Shown: in pieces, positions 8,853 to 17,311 of the stretch
Layout: each line of letters starts with the position of its first letter
How positions within the stretch are numbered: position 1 is the stretch's first letter
Source of the DNA: CAYZMS01 sp964479625
GTDB lineage: Bacteria; Bacteroidota; Bacteroidia; Chitinophagales; Saprospiraceae
Reading direction: 5' to 3'
NCBI GenBank assembly: GCA_964479625.1
Contig: CAYZMS010000004.1
Coordinates: 62,001 to 126,000 of the forward strand
DNA: 64,000 nucleotides
Position numbers and translations under genes: made by a program
The notes under the pieces: model-generated
The model's database searches: none
Told to the model about the DNA's origin: nothing
The model's input: the letters and a program-made list of their open reading frames with translations, nothing else

Positions 8853-11207
8853 TCAATGTTTTATAAATTTTTTATTGATCTGACCTCCGGTCTGGTCTGT
8901 AAGCTGAATCAAATAAAGCCCAGGGGGTAGTATTTCTGCAGGCAGTCCTGTCCATCCCGAATTTGCCCAAAAGGTTCCACTTGCCCAAAGCCACCCATCG
9001 GCGGAAAGAATGCGATAGGGCAGGCGACGAATCAGTCCCTGTTCTTCCTGAATCCTAATGGTCAAATTATTGGCGACCGGATTTGTCTTTATTTCCAGCA
9101 CCGGTTGATCGTTAGCGGGTAAAGGGTCCCCTAAGGCCAGACTGCCTTCCTCCGGGTCGCAGGCGCTTTCCTGGTATATTTTCAGGTTTCTGAAGTAGCT
9201 GTTACCCTCTTCTGGACTGATAAAATAAAGCCATTTTTGATTACCCTGTAAAAAAAGTCCAATGGGTAGGTCGAACCTCTGCCACCGACGGTGGCCTGGA
9301 TAGTTGTTAAAATGCTGAATACCTACAGCATCGGTCCCGAATAATTGGAAAGTACTGGAGGCTTCCAGGCGGGCGTCGGAATGGAAGCCGATGCCATGCA
9401 GGGCTCCCTGCCTGGTTGCTCCAAATTCGAAAGTTAAATACGTACTGGTATCTACAAAGGTGGGTAATTCCAACGCAACAAGGGTGGCACCGCTAAGTTG
9501 AAGGAATCGATTATTGCTGATCAGCCGGTAGCTGCCTTCCTCTTCCCAGGCATGAAGGGGATGGTCGTCCAGAAGAATGCTTTCGCAAAGACGGGTTTGA
9601 AAACGACTGGGAACGGAACAAAGGTCAATGACTTCCCTGGCCCGAAAAGCTCCCCCGACATGGTGAATCGTACTGTCTGAATTAAAAATAGAAAAACCGC
9701 CTGAGCCGTAACTACAGCAAATGCCATCTCCATAAGTGTCCTTTAAAACAAAAGTCCCACAGGCATCCGGCAAACAAAAAGTATCCCGAATGAGCATTCC
9801 GGTTCTTCCATCCGGGAAAGGTCCGCCGGAATGCAATAAGCGGCCTTCGGTATCCATGACTTCATAAGTGGTCTCGTTGCCGTATCGGTCCAGTTTCAGT
9901 TCCAGGTAAAATTCATTTTGGCATTGGTGGTGCAAGTTGCTGCTATCCGGCGTTGAAAATGTCGACAAACAAGTGGCCTGTGCTACCCTGTTGTTAAGTA
10001 CATGCCCAGGTTGTTCTCCAAATCCCAATTGAAAATCAACCCCCACCCGCGTCAGGTGGCAGTAAGACATAAGGGTGCCTCCTTCAGCAGGGATGGGACC
10101 ATTCGGGCAAGAACCTTCGGTAAACCCTGCGCAACCGTCCAAAGCGGTCCCGTCTCCATTCCAAACACAGGCGTGGGTATGCCTCAATCCCATAAGGTGT
10201 CCCAGTTCATGGGCCATTACCATTACCGAAAAGGAGTAGCGATCGGCTGCGTGAAAATCTGGTTTAATACTACAAAAGGATAAAGCGGCTGAACGGTCAG
10301 GGTTGCAGAGCCCACTAAAACTCGCAGCAATCCCGCCCTTGGCTTTGTAGGACAAGAGCTGTCCTAAATATCCATTGTATTGAGTTCGAACCTTTTGAAA
10401 GGTGTCAAGTAGAGCGCTTGCATCCGCTGCCACATAAGGGCTGGGAATATCCCAGATAAAAAGATCCGCTATTTTAAGGTGGATGCCCTCCGCAGCGAAT
10501 AAAACAGCCGTTTCATGGAAAAGACGGGTAATGAAATCCCGGGTGGGATTCAGACCGCCCTTGTCGAGGAAAATATCATGATCCACCTCCAGGTAAACTT
10601 CCACCACCTTATGCTCTTGCCGAAGCCCTGGCACGGATTTCAATTGGGAGATTTGGTATACCTGATGGTCATCTGGGGTATCACAATAAATAGCCCCTTC
10701 ATTCTGGGTCATTCGCGGAGGGGCATACATCCTTAGCGTTTCAGCATCCCTGTTTTGGATGCGCAATTCAGCCAATGCTTCTGACCTGATGACCCCATTC
10801 AATCCACTTTCCGATAGGTGAAAGGCTGCTTGGGAACCGGGGGCATTAAGAAGCTTACCCTGAAAGTAGCGGATGGCACCTTCTGGCGGCAGTTTTAAAC
10901 CGGAAGCCGTTCGAATAGTTGCATCTTCGGCCCAATACTGCACCGCCTGCAACTGAAGTTGAAGGATCTCTTCACCGGATAAGCGAACAAACTCCAGTTG
11001 AAAGGGGCCTTCTACCTCCTGAAGTGTACGGCCCGCGACGGAGGTCCACTTAAAAAGCGGCTCCTTGACCCTTTCTGCAGCCTGGTCGGAATCGAGGGAT
11101 TGAAAAATAATTTTGGTTTTTTGGGAGGGGGTATTTCCGTTCTGGGAATACACCACCTGCATACTATAGCATAACATGCCAAGTACCAACAGCGTTCTGG
11201 TAGTCAT
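8853..11207 (-). CDS. Secreted reprolysin-like zinc metalloprotease with T9SS sorting domain, copy 3
   Basis: 784 residues, the most divergent of the three paralogues. The signal peptide ends around residue 21 (VVYSQ). The metzincin zinc motif is HELGHLMGLRH at 333-343, with Met-turn TLMSYC near 379-384. The downstream domains are conserved in order: 'YGDGICC' Cys-rich domain, a beta-sandwich module with 'GALHGIGFH' in place of the GEIHGIGFD of copies 1 and 2, and a T9SS-type tail ('TNPVANNLTI', ending with a basic KKFIKH). It is the most upstream of the trio in the direction of transcription. Because the intergenic gaps are long (379 and 518 bases), each copy may have its own promoter rather than forming one operon. 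Confidence 0.87.
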   Translation of the reverse strand: MTTRTLLVLGMLCYSMQVVYSQNGNTPSQKTKIIFQSLDSDQAAERVKEPLFKWTSVAGRTLQEVEGPFQLEFVRLSGEEILQLQLQAVQYWAEDATIRTASGLKLPPEGAIRYFQGKLLNAPGSQAAFHLSESGLNGVIRSEALAELRIQNRDAETLRMYAPPRMTQNEGAIYCDTPDDHQVYQISQLKSVPGLRQEHKVVEVYLEVDHDIFLDKGGLNPTRDFITRLFHETAVLFAAEGIHLKIADLFIWDIPSPYVAADASALLDTFQKVRTQYNGYLGQLLSYKAKGGIAASFSGLCNPDRSAALSFCSIKPDFHAADRYSFSVMVMAHELGHLMGLRHTHACVWNGDGTALDGCAGFTEGSCPNGPIPAEGGTLMSYCHLTRVGVDFQLGFGEQPGHVLNNRVAQATCLSTFSTPDSSNLHHQCQNEFYLELKLDRYGNETTYEVMDTEGRLLHSGGPFPDGRTGMLIRDTFCLPDACGTFVLKDTYGDGICCSYGSGGFSIFNSDSTIHHVGGAFRAREVIDLCSVPSRFQTRLCESILLDDHPLHAWEEEGSYRLISNNRFLQLSGATLVALELPTFVDTSTYLTFEFGATRQGALHGIGFHSDARLEASSTFQLFGTDAVGIQHFNNYPGHRRWQRFDLPIGLFLQGNQKWLYFISPEEGNSYFRNLKIYQESACDPEEGSLALGDPLPANDQPVLEIKTNPVANNLTIRIQEEQGLIRRLPYRILSADGWLWASGTFWANSGWTGLPAEILPPGLYLIQLTDQTGGQINKKFIKH

Positions 11208-11598
11208 TTAATTACCTTAGGGGGCTAGCAATTATAAGTATAAAGCCCACGGACGGAGTCCGGGATTTCAAGCATATGGGACAAGCCGATAGGGATGTCA
11301 TTTCGAAGGTATAGTCAGACCTTCGATTGGGAAAGGAAGGAAAACAACAGAGCAATTACTCTGTCAAAGTATGGAGAATTGGGAAAGGATTCATGGCCTG
11401 CCTAAAAGGCAAAGCTCATAAAAACGTAACCCAAAATTTAGATAAAATTTACAAAAGAAGCAATTAATAGGCCAGAAAGCTTGGAACAAAGCGTTTGGAA
11501 CGTCAAAGCAGCGCCTTTAAAAAAAGAGAAAAACAACCTTTAGGAGATTGGCTCAAAGCGCCTTAGTTGCTTCGAGCCAGTCTCCACATAAGAACTAA
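11208..11598. other. Intergenic region upstream of metalloprotease 3 and downstream of nfu
   Basis: About 390 bases. It holds a terminator for the nfu gene (listed separately). It also holds, closer to the protease, a perfect 8-bp-stem hairpin at 11303-11326 (TCGAAGGT, 8-base loop, ACCTTCGA), a 12-base direct repeat ATTGGGAAAGGA at 11326-11337 and 11378-11389, and a small CAGAG/CTCTG hairpin between the repeats. No TAnnTTTG box was recognised. Confidence 0.5.
11520..11585 (-). terminator. Rho-independent-type terminator of nfu
   Basis: Arms GGAGATTGGCTC (11543-11554) and GAGCCAGTCTCC (11574-11585) pair over 12 positions with one G-U. Read on the minus strand, the stem is followed by a T-rich tail ending in two T runs. 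It begins 13 bases after the nfu stop codon. Confidence 0.7.
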
Positions 11599-12213
11599 TC
11601 AACCCATTTCGGCGACCACCTCTGTCACCTGTGGGACCATGCGTTTGAGCATACCTTCAATACCGGCTTTAAGGGTTACGGTAGAGGAGGGGCAGCCGCT
11701 GCAGGCTCCCTGCATGATCAGGGTTACTTTACCTTGATCATAGGATTTAAATTCAATATTCCCACCGTCCATTTCCACGGCAGGTTTGACATAGGTTTCG
11801 ATCAACTCCTGGATTTTTACCACCAGCTCGGCATCTTCTTCAGAATAATCATAGGAAGCCCTGCGCTCGGCTTCAATCTCGGACATGGCTGCTCCAAAAC
11901 CTTCTTTGATAATGGGTTTTTCATCCGAGACATAGGCCTTTATAAATTCCTTTAACTTAAGCATGATCTCGTCCCAGGCATAGTTGAATTCCTTGGTGAC
12001 GGTCACAAAGTTTTGACTGATGTACACTCCTTTGACATAGGGCATGGCAAACAGGTCGGTAGCAAGCGGGGACCACTCCTGTGCCAGTTCTTCCTCTTTA
12101 AAATCCGCAGTACCTTGATAAAGCATCCGATTGGTTACGAATTTTAGGGATTCAGGGTTGGGGGTCTGCTCTGTATACAGCATGACCGGGCTTTTTGTAA
12201 GTGGATTATCCAT
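11599..12213 (-). CDS. Nfu-type iron-sulfur cluster scaffold protein
   Basis: A 204-residue cytoplasmic protein that carries and hands on [4Fe-4S] clusters. The N-terminal Nfu_N domain includes 'YTEQTPNPESLKFV' (about 13-26). The C-terminal NifU-like domain has 'MDGGNIEF' and the cluster-binding CSGC (C171, C174) within 'GACSGCPSSTVTLKAGIE'. A charged linker separates the domains. The start could be the ATG at 12213 or an internal ATG ten residues later (12183); family members often begin a few residues before 'YTEQTPNP', so both are plausible. It stands alone on its strand, diverging from the GH97 gene, and is followed by a strong hairpin terminator. Confidence 0.93.
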   Translation of the reverse strand: MDNPLTKSPVMLYTEQTPNPESLKFVTNRMLYQGTADFKEEELAQEWSPLATDLFAMPYVKGVYISQNFVTVTKEFNYAWDEIMLKLKEFIKAYVSDEKPIIKEGFGAAMSEIEAERRASYDYSEEDAELVVKIQELIETYVKPAVEMDGGNIEFKSYDQGKVTLIMQGACSGCPSSTVTLKAGIEGMLKRMVPQVTEVVAEMG

Positions 12214-12425
12214 TAGTTTTAAATTTCATTGCTTTATTTAGAATGATTCTGTAAACATACGAACAACGCATTTGCCCTTCGGTTGATCGGGAAGGAAAGT
12301 TTTCAAAAGGAAGGAAGGGGTAATTCTATCTGTACGGGCCTTAGGGGTGAAATTCTTCCATTGAGGAGGGCACGATAAGTTGTCTTAATTCCTTAGCTTA
12401 GTTGTCTTAAAAACTTGAGAGAAAC

Positions 12426-14498
12426 ATGATGAAATACCTCCCTGGCCTATTAATGTTCAGTTTCTTTTCCTGTCAATCCCCCAATTCTCCGGAAGCTTTA
12501 ACAACCTTAAGCTCTCCCAATGAGCGGCTGGAGCTGGGCTTCGGGCTGGATGATGAAGGCCGCTTGCGCTATTGGCTAAGCCTGGACGACCGGATTATTA
12601 TTGATACCTCCACTATTGCCCAATTTGATTTTCGGGGGGAACCAGCACTTGGAAAAGGCTTGAGTTTAATTGGCTCCGAAACGAAAAGTTTCTCTGAAAC
12701 ATGGGAGCCGCTCTGGGGAGAAGATGCGCAAGTAGAAAACACCTACAACGAACTACTCCTGAGCCTGCAGGAAGTAGCGGAGCCCAAGCGCAGCCTTAAG
12801 GTCTGCTTTCGATTGTATAATGACGGGCTCGGCTTTCGTTATGAATTCCCCAAATGGGAAGGTACGGACAGTCTGGTGGTAATGGATGAAACGACCACCT
12901 TTCACTTGACGGGAGATCATCGTACCTGGTGGATTCCTGGTGACTGGGATATTTATGAGCACGTGTATAATGAAACCCCTTTTTCCGGTATCGATGCAAC
13001 GAAACTTCGCGATCATGCCGCATTGGCCCAAACCTACATCCCGGAAAATGCAGTTAACACACCCGTAACTCAACGGACTTCTGAAGGGATCCACCTCAGC
13101 TTCCATGAAGCCAACCTGACCAACTATTCCGGTATGACGCTGAAAGTCGACAAGAACCGGCAAGCCTGGGTAAGTGAATTGGTCGGTGGTCCGGAGGGAG
13201 TAAAAGCTTTTATTCCCCTGCCCTTTAACACCCCCTGGAGAACCATACAACTGGGGGATGAAGCTGGAGACCTGATCGAATCAAAACTGATCGTCAATCT
13301 CAATGAGCCCAATAAGCTGGGGCGCCTGGATTGGATCAAGCCCCTTAAATATATTGGGATCTGGTGGGAAATGCATATTGATAGATCCACCTGGGATATG
13401 GCCAGCGGGCGGCATGGAGCCACCACTGAAAACGCCAAAAGGTATATGGATTTTGCTGCTGCCAATAATATTGATGCCGTTTTGGTCGAAGGTTGGAATA
13501 CGGGCTGGGAAGGTTGGATCGGCTTCGAAGACCGGGAAGGGGTTTTCGATTTTATAACCCCTTATCTGGATTACGACCTCCAGGAAGTTGTACGCTACGG
13601 TGAGGAAAAGGGAGTGGCACTCATTATGCACAATGAAACCTCCGCCGCACCTAGGACGTATGAACAACAACTGGACACCGCCTATCGATTGTACGAGCAG
13701 CTAGGTATTCATGCCATTAAGACCGGTTATGTCGGTAAGATCATCCCTAAAGGGTATTATCACCATGGGCAATGGATGGTCAGACATTATCGCAAGGTCC
13801 TGGAAAAAGCGGCAGAGCATAAGATCATGATCGATGCCCATGAGCCCATAAAAGCAACGGGCCTGCGCAGGACTTATCCCAACACGGTATCCCGGGAAGG
13901 TTTACGTGGACAAGAGTTCAATGCCTGGGCAAAACCCAATAATGGACCCGATCATACCGTTATTGTTCCATTTACCCGTATGTTGGGTGGTCCAATCGAC
14001 TATACACCGGGTATTTTTGACATCCAGATTAAGGGCAATCCGGATCGGGGGCCCATCCCGCACACCCTGGCAAGGGAGTTGGCTCTATACGTTTTGCTTT
14101 ACAGCCCCTTGCAAATGGCAGCAGATCTGCCGGAGAACTACCAAGGCCAGCCCGCCTTCCAGTTTATCCGCGATGTTGCCCTGGATTGGGAAAAATCCAT
14201 TGTGCTTAACGGGGAAGTTGGTGATTACCTGACCATTGCCCGAAAGGAAAAGAATGGCGAACGTTGGTTCCTCGGAGCAGGTACTGACGAAAACCCCCGG
14301 GAATTGGAGGTGAAGCTGGATTTCCTGGAGGAAGGAAAAATGTATCGGGCAACTTTATACCTGGACGGTCCCGATGCGGACTATCAAAACAACCCCACTT
14401 CCATTAAGATCAAAACCCAGAACGTTTCCGCGGGCGAGGCCCTGAATCTACCGCTCGCCTCCGGAGGTGGAGCAGCCATTGTTATTGAACCCAACTAA
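12426..14498 (+). CDS. GH97 alpha-glucosidase (SusB-like), lipoprotein
   Basis: A 690-residue glycoside hydrolase family 97 enzyme predicted to release glucose from alpha-glucans. The N-terminus has a lipobox (FFSC, C16), so it is probably lipid-anchored in the periplasm or at the surface. The glutamates E404 (HNETS), E473 (AHEP), E491 (SREG) and E497 (GQEF) have the same 69/18/6 spacing as E439, E508, E526 and E532 of SusB. That is the pattern of the inverting, calcium-dependent alpha-glucosidase branch, not the retaining alpha-galactosidase branch (SusB numbering from memory). Residues 25-300 form the N-terminal beta-sandwich. A second ATG lies one codon downstream. No susC/susD pair is adjacent. 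The next gene starts 12 bases after the stop. Confidence 0.92.
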   Translation: MMKYLPGLLMFSFFSCQSPNSPEALTTLSSPNERLELGFGLDDEGRLRYWLSLDDRIIIDTSTIAQFDFRGEPALGKGLSLIGSETKSFSETWEPLWGEDAQVENTYNELLLSLQEVAEPKRSLKVCFRLYNDGLGFRYEFPKWEGTDSLVVMDETTTFHLTGDHRTWWIPGDWDIYEHVYNETPFSGIDATKLRDHAALAQTYIPENAVNTPVTQRTSEGIHLSFHEANLTNYSGMTLKVDKNRQAWVSELVGGPEGVKAFIPLPFNTPWRTIQLGDEAGDLIESKLIVNLNEPNKLGRLDWIKPLKYIGIWWEMHIDRSTWDMASGRHGATTENAKRYMDFAAANNIDAVLVEGWNTGWEGWIGFEDREGVFDFITPYLDYDLQEVVRYGEEKGVALIMHNETSAAPRTYEQQLDTAYRLYEQLGIHAIKTGYVGKIIPKGYYHHGQWMVRHYRKVLEKAAEHKIMIDAHEPIKATGLRRTYPNTVSREGLRGQEFNAWAKPNNGPDHTVIVPFTRMLGGPIDYTPGIFDIQIKGNPDRGPIPHTLARELALYVLLYSPLQMAADLPENYQGQPAFQFIRDVALDWEKSIVLNGEVGDYLTIARKEKNGERWFLGAGTDENPRELEVKLDFLEEGKMYRATLYLDGPDADYQNNPTSIKIKTQNVSAGEALNLPLASGGGAAIVIEPN

Positions 14499-14510
14499 AA
14501 AAACAGGAAT

Positions 14511-15875
14511 ATGAAGGGATTGCATTGCAGACAAAGAGTATGGATAATCGGCTTGCTGTTCTTAGCCAGTTGCAGCCCGGATCCATCTGTGGAGCACCAG
14601 TTGGATACCACTGACCCCGAGCATTTACATGCAGCAATGCAGCATTTGTCGGATGTCATTGTCCACGATATTTTTTCCCCTCCCGTGGCCTCCCGTATCT
14701 ATGCTTATGCCAGCATTTCCGCTTATGAGGTTCTTCGGCAGGAAAACCAGGCCTGTAAAAGTCTGGCTGGACAACTAAACGGGCTTGAGCCCTTTCCCGC
14801 ACCCAAGCAAGAGGTGGAATACAACTACCCATTGGCCGGGACACGGGCATTACTTCAGGTGGGGAAGGCACTTACCTTCTCGGAACCCCTGATGGAAACC
14901 TATCAGGAGGAAATGGAAAAAAAATGGAAAGCGAGCGGCATTCCAAGAGCTGTTTTTAATCGGTCCATTGATTATGGAGATGAGGTGGCAAAACATATTT
15001 TAGCCTGGGCCAATAAGGATATGTATAAAGAGACCAGGACTTACCCGAAATATACCATCTCGAATGATCCCGCCCGTTGGCAACCTACCCCTCCCGACTA
15101 TATGGATGGGATCGAACCGCATTGGCGAGAGATCCGGCCATTTGTACTGGACTCTGCCCAGCAGTTCAAACCGGAGCTTCCCACACCCTTTGATTTGGAT
15201 CCCGAGAGCCTGTTCTTTCAGGAAGTGGAAGAGGTTTATTTTGCCCTTGAGGCAGAAGACCGCAAGGAGCGGGAAGCGATCGCAAAGTTTTGGGATTGTA
15301 ACCCTTATGTATCGCATCAAACGGGACATGTAATGTATGCCACTAAAAAAATCACCCCAGGGGGGCATTGGATCGGTATTGCCAAACTGGCTGCTCAAAA
15401 GGCGGAAGTCGACTTTTTGCAGTCTGCAGAAACCTATGCCCTCACCTCTATAGCGCTTGCAGACGGCTTCATCAGTTGTTGGGATGAAAAGTACCGTTCG
15501 AACCTGATCCGCCCGGAGACGGTCATCAACCAATACATAGACGAAGAATGGAGGCCCTTGCTACAGACCCCGCCTTTTCCGGAATATACCAGTGGCCACA
15601 GTGTGATCTCCCGGGCTGCAGCGGTTGCTCTTACCAGTTTGTATGGAGACCCTTTCTATTTTGAAGATACTACCGAGGAGCCCTATGGTTTACCAATGAG
15701 GAAATTCAATTCTTTCCTGGAAGCCTCCGAGGAAGCGGCAATCAGCCGTCTTTATGGCGGCATTCATTACATGCCGGCCATTGAGAACGGGGTGGCCCAG
15801 GGAGAAAAAGTAGGGGAGTTGGTTGTTGAACGCCTGAGACTTTGCCCTGAACGTATTTCGCAATCGAATCAGTAG
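14511..15875 (+). CDS. Vanadium-dependent haloperoxidase / PAP2-related lipoprotein
   Basis: A 454-residue exported protein with a lipobox (LFLASC, C21). The C-terminal third carries the vanadate/phosphate pocket of the haloperoxidase-acid phosphatase superfamily: K327 with R334 (KYRSNLIRPET), SGHS at 361-364 with H363, and R413 and H419 in 'SRLYGGIHY'. These are known to bind the oxyanion and activate peroxide or phosphate. Sequence cannot say whether this copy halogenates or acts as a phosphatase; many Bacteroidota members of this type are uncharacterised. It lies 12 bases after the GH97 gene and one base before the DASS transporter, so co-transcription is likely. Confidence 0.8.
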   Translation: MKGLHCRQRVWIIGLLFLASCSPDPSVEHQLDTTDPEHLHAAMQHLSDVIVHDIFSPPVASRIYAYASISAYEVLRQENQACKSLAGQLNGLEPFPAPKQEVEYNYPLAGTRALLQVGKALTFSEPLMETYQEEMEKKWKASGIPRAVFNRSIDYGDEVAKHILAWANKDMYKETRTYPKYTISNDPARWQPTPPDYMDGIEPHWREIRPFVLDSAQQFKPELPTPFDLDPESLFFQEVEEVYFALEAEDRKEREAIAKFWDCNPYVSHQTGHVMYATKKITPGGHWIGIAKLAAQKAEVDFLQSAETYALTSIALADGFISCWDEKYRSNLIRPETVINQYIDEEWRPLLQTPPFPEYTSGHSVISRAAAVALTSLYGDPFYFEDTTEEPYGLPMRKFNSFLEASEEAAISRLYGGIHYMPAIENGVAQGEKVGELVVERLRLCPERISQSNQ

Positions 15876-15876
15876 T

Positions 15877-17307
15877 ATGCAGGCAAAACGGATCGGTTTA
15901 TTTTTAGGGCCACTTGTTTTCGCCTTCTTGCTGTTGTTGCCCGGCCCGGAAACCATGGTGGAGGCAGCCTGGAAAACCCTTGCCCTGGGAGCTTTTATGT
16001 TAATTTGGTGGGTGACAGAAGCTGTACCCTTGCCCGTAACCGCTTTACTGCCCTTGACCCTTTTACCGGTCATTGGTGTACTTCCCCTCAAAGAAGCTGC
16101 TGCCCCTTATGCCAATCCGGTCGTTTTTCTGTTTATGGGCGGGTTCATGATCGCTCTGGCTATGGAGCGCTGGGGGCTACACCGGCGAATCGCCCTGAAT
16201 ATAGTTCGTTTGACGGGCACCAATGCCAACGGGATTATTCTCGGCTTCATGCTTGCCACGGCGGGATTAAGTATGTGGATCAGTAATACGGCAACCACTG
16301 TGCTCATGTTGCCGATCGCATTGTCTGTCGTTGGCTTATTACTTCAGGGGCAGGATGGGGCTAAAAGTGGAAAGCGCTTTGCGCTGGCCCTAATGCTGGG
16401 TATTGCCTATGCGGCCAATATCGGAGGTACGGCCACAATCATCGGGACTCCCCCGAATGTTGTATTTTCCGGAATACTGCGTCAGGAATATGGGCTGGAA
16501 GTGACCTTCCAGCAATGGTTTGTATTCGGATTTCCTTTTGCCTTCCTACTGTTGATGATCACTTACTTTATCCTGGTACGGGTATTATTCCCCAATCGCT
16601 TAGGGGGCTTTAGTGGAGCCCGCGAGTTGATTAAACGGGAAATCGAAAAACTGGGAGAGATCGGCCCGGGAGAAAAAGGGACCCTATGGGTTTTCGGTCT
16701 TACCGCTTTGGCCTGGATCTTCCGTACGCAATTGGTGAATCTTCTGCCGGGGTTAAACCTGAGCGATACGGGCATTGCCATGTTGGCTACCGTTACCCTA
16801 TTCGTTTCTCCGGTAAACTGGAAAAAACAAGAGTATCTTTTACAATGGCAGGATACTGAAAAGCTGCCCTGGGGAATATTGCTCCTGTTCGGTGGCGGGC
16901 TGAGTTTGGCGAATGCGCTTTCGGAAACCGGGCTTATCGACCTGGTAGGAAGCCAGTTTCAGCAGCTGGAAAAGGCAAATCTGCTCGTCATTATCGGGCT
17001 AACGGCTGTTTCCCTTTTTCTGACAGAGATTATGTCGAATGTAGCGCTTGTAACCGTATTTCTGCCCGTAGTTGGCGCAATTGCTTTGGGAATGGGCGCC
17101 TCTCCAGTAATACTATGCATCCCCGTTACCCTGGCTGCGAGTTGTGCTTTCATGCTACCCATGTCCACCCCTCCCAATGCTATCGTTTTTGCAAGTGGGT
17201 ATCTGACGGTTGCTCAAATGGTGCGTGCCGGATTTCTCCTTAATATTATAGCCATTTTGTGGATTGGGGTGTTGAGTAAACTAGTATTACCTTTACTTTT
17301 TTCCTGA
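15877..17307 (+). CDS. DASS/SLC13 family sodium-coupled anion symporter
   Basis: A 476-residue inner-membrane protein with about eleven hydrophobic segments. Family landmarks are 'WWVTEAVPLPVTALLP' (about 46-61), 'LFMGGFMIALAMERWGLHRR' (about 86-105), the first substrate-loop motif 'SNTAT' and the second, 'SNVA', near residue 387. DASS proteins import di- and tricarboxylates, or sulfate in some branches, with sodium. The start codon lies one base after the preceding stop. A broad-specificity M20 hydrolase follows 4 bases downstream. The substrate cannot be read from sequence; a carboxylate released from or needed alongside the neighbouring enzymes is a guess. Confidence 0.9.
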   Translation: MQAKRIGLFLGPLVFAFLLLLPGPETMVEAAWKTLALGAFMLIWWVTEAVPLPVTALLPLTLLPVIGVLPLKEAAAPYANPVVFLFMGGFMIALAMERWGLHRRIALNIVRLTGTNANGIILGFMLATAGLSMWISNTATTVLMLPIALSVVGLLLQGQDGAKSGKRFALALMLGIAYAANIGGTATIIGTPPNVVFSGILRQEYGLEVTFQQWFVFGFPFAFLLLMITYFILVRVLFPNRLGGFSGARELIKREIEKLGEIGPGEKGTLWVFGLTALAWIFRTQLVNLLPGLNLSDTGIAMLATVTLFVSPVNWKKQEYLLQWQDTEKLPWGILLLFGGGLSLANALSETGLIDLVGSQFQQLEKANLLVIIGLTAVSLFLTEIMSNVALVTVFLPVVGAIALGMGASPVILCIPVTLAASCAFMLPMSTPPNAIVFASGYLTVAQMVRAGFLLNIIAILWIGVLSKLVLPLLFS

Positions 17308-17311
17308 TGCT

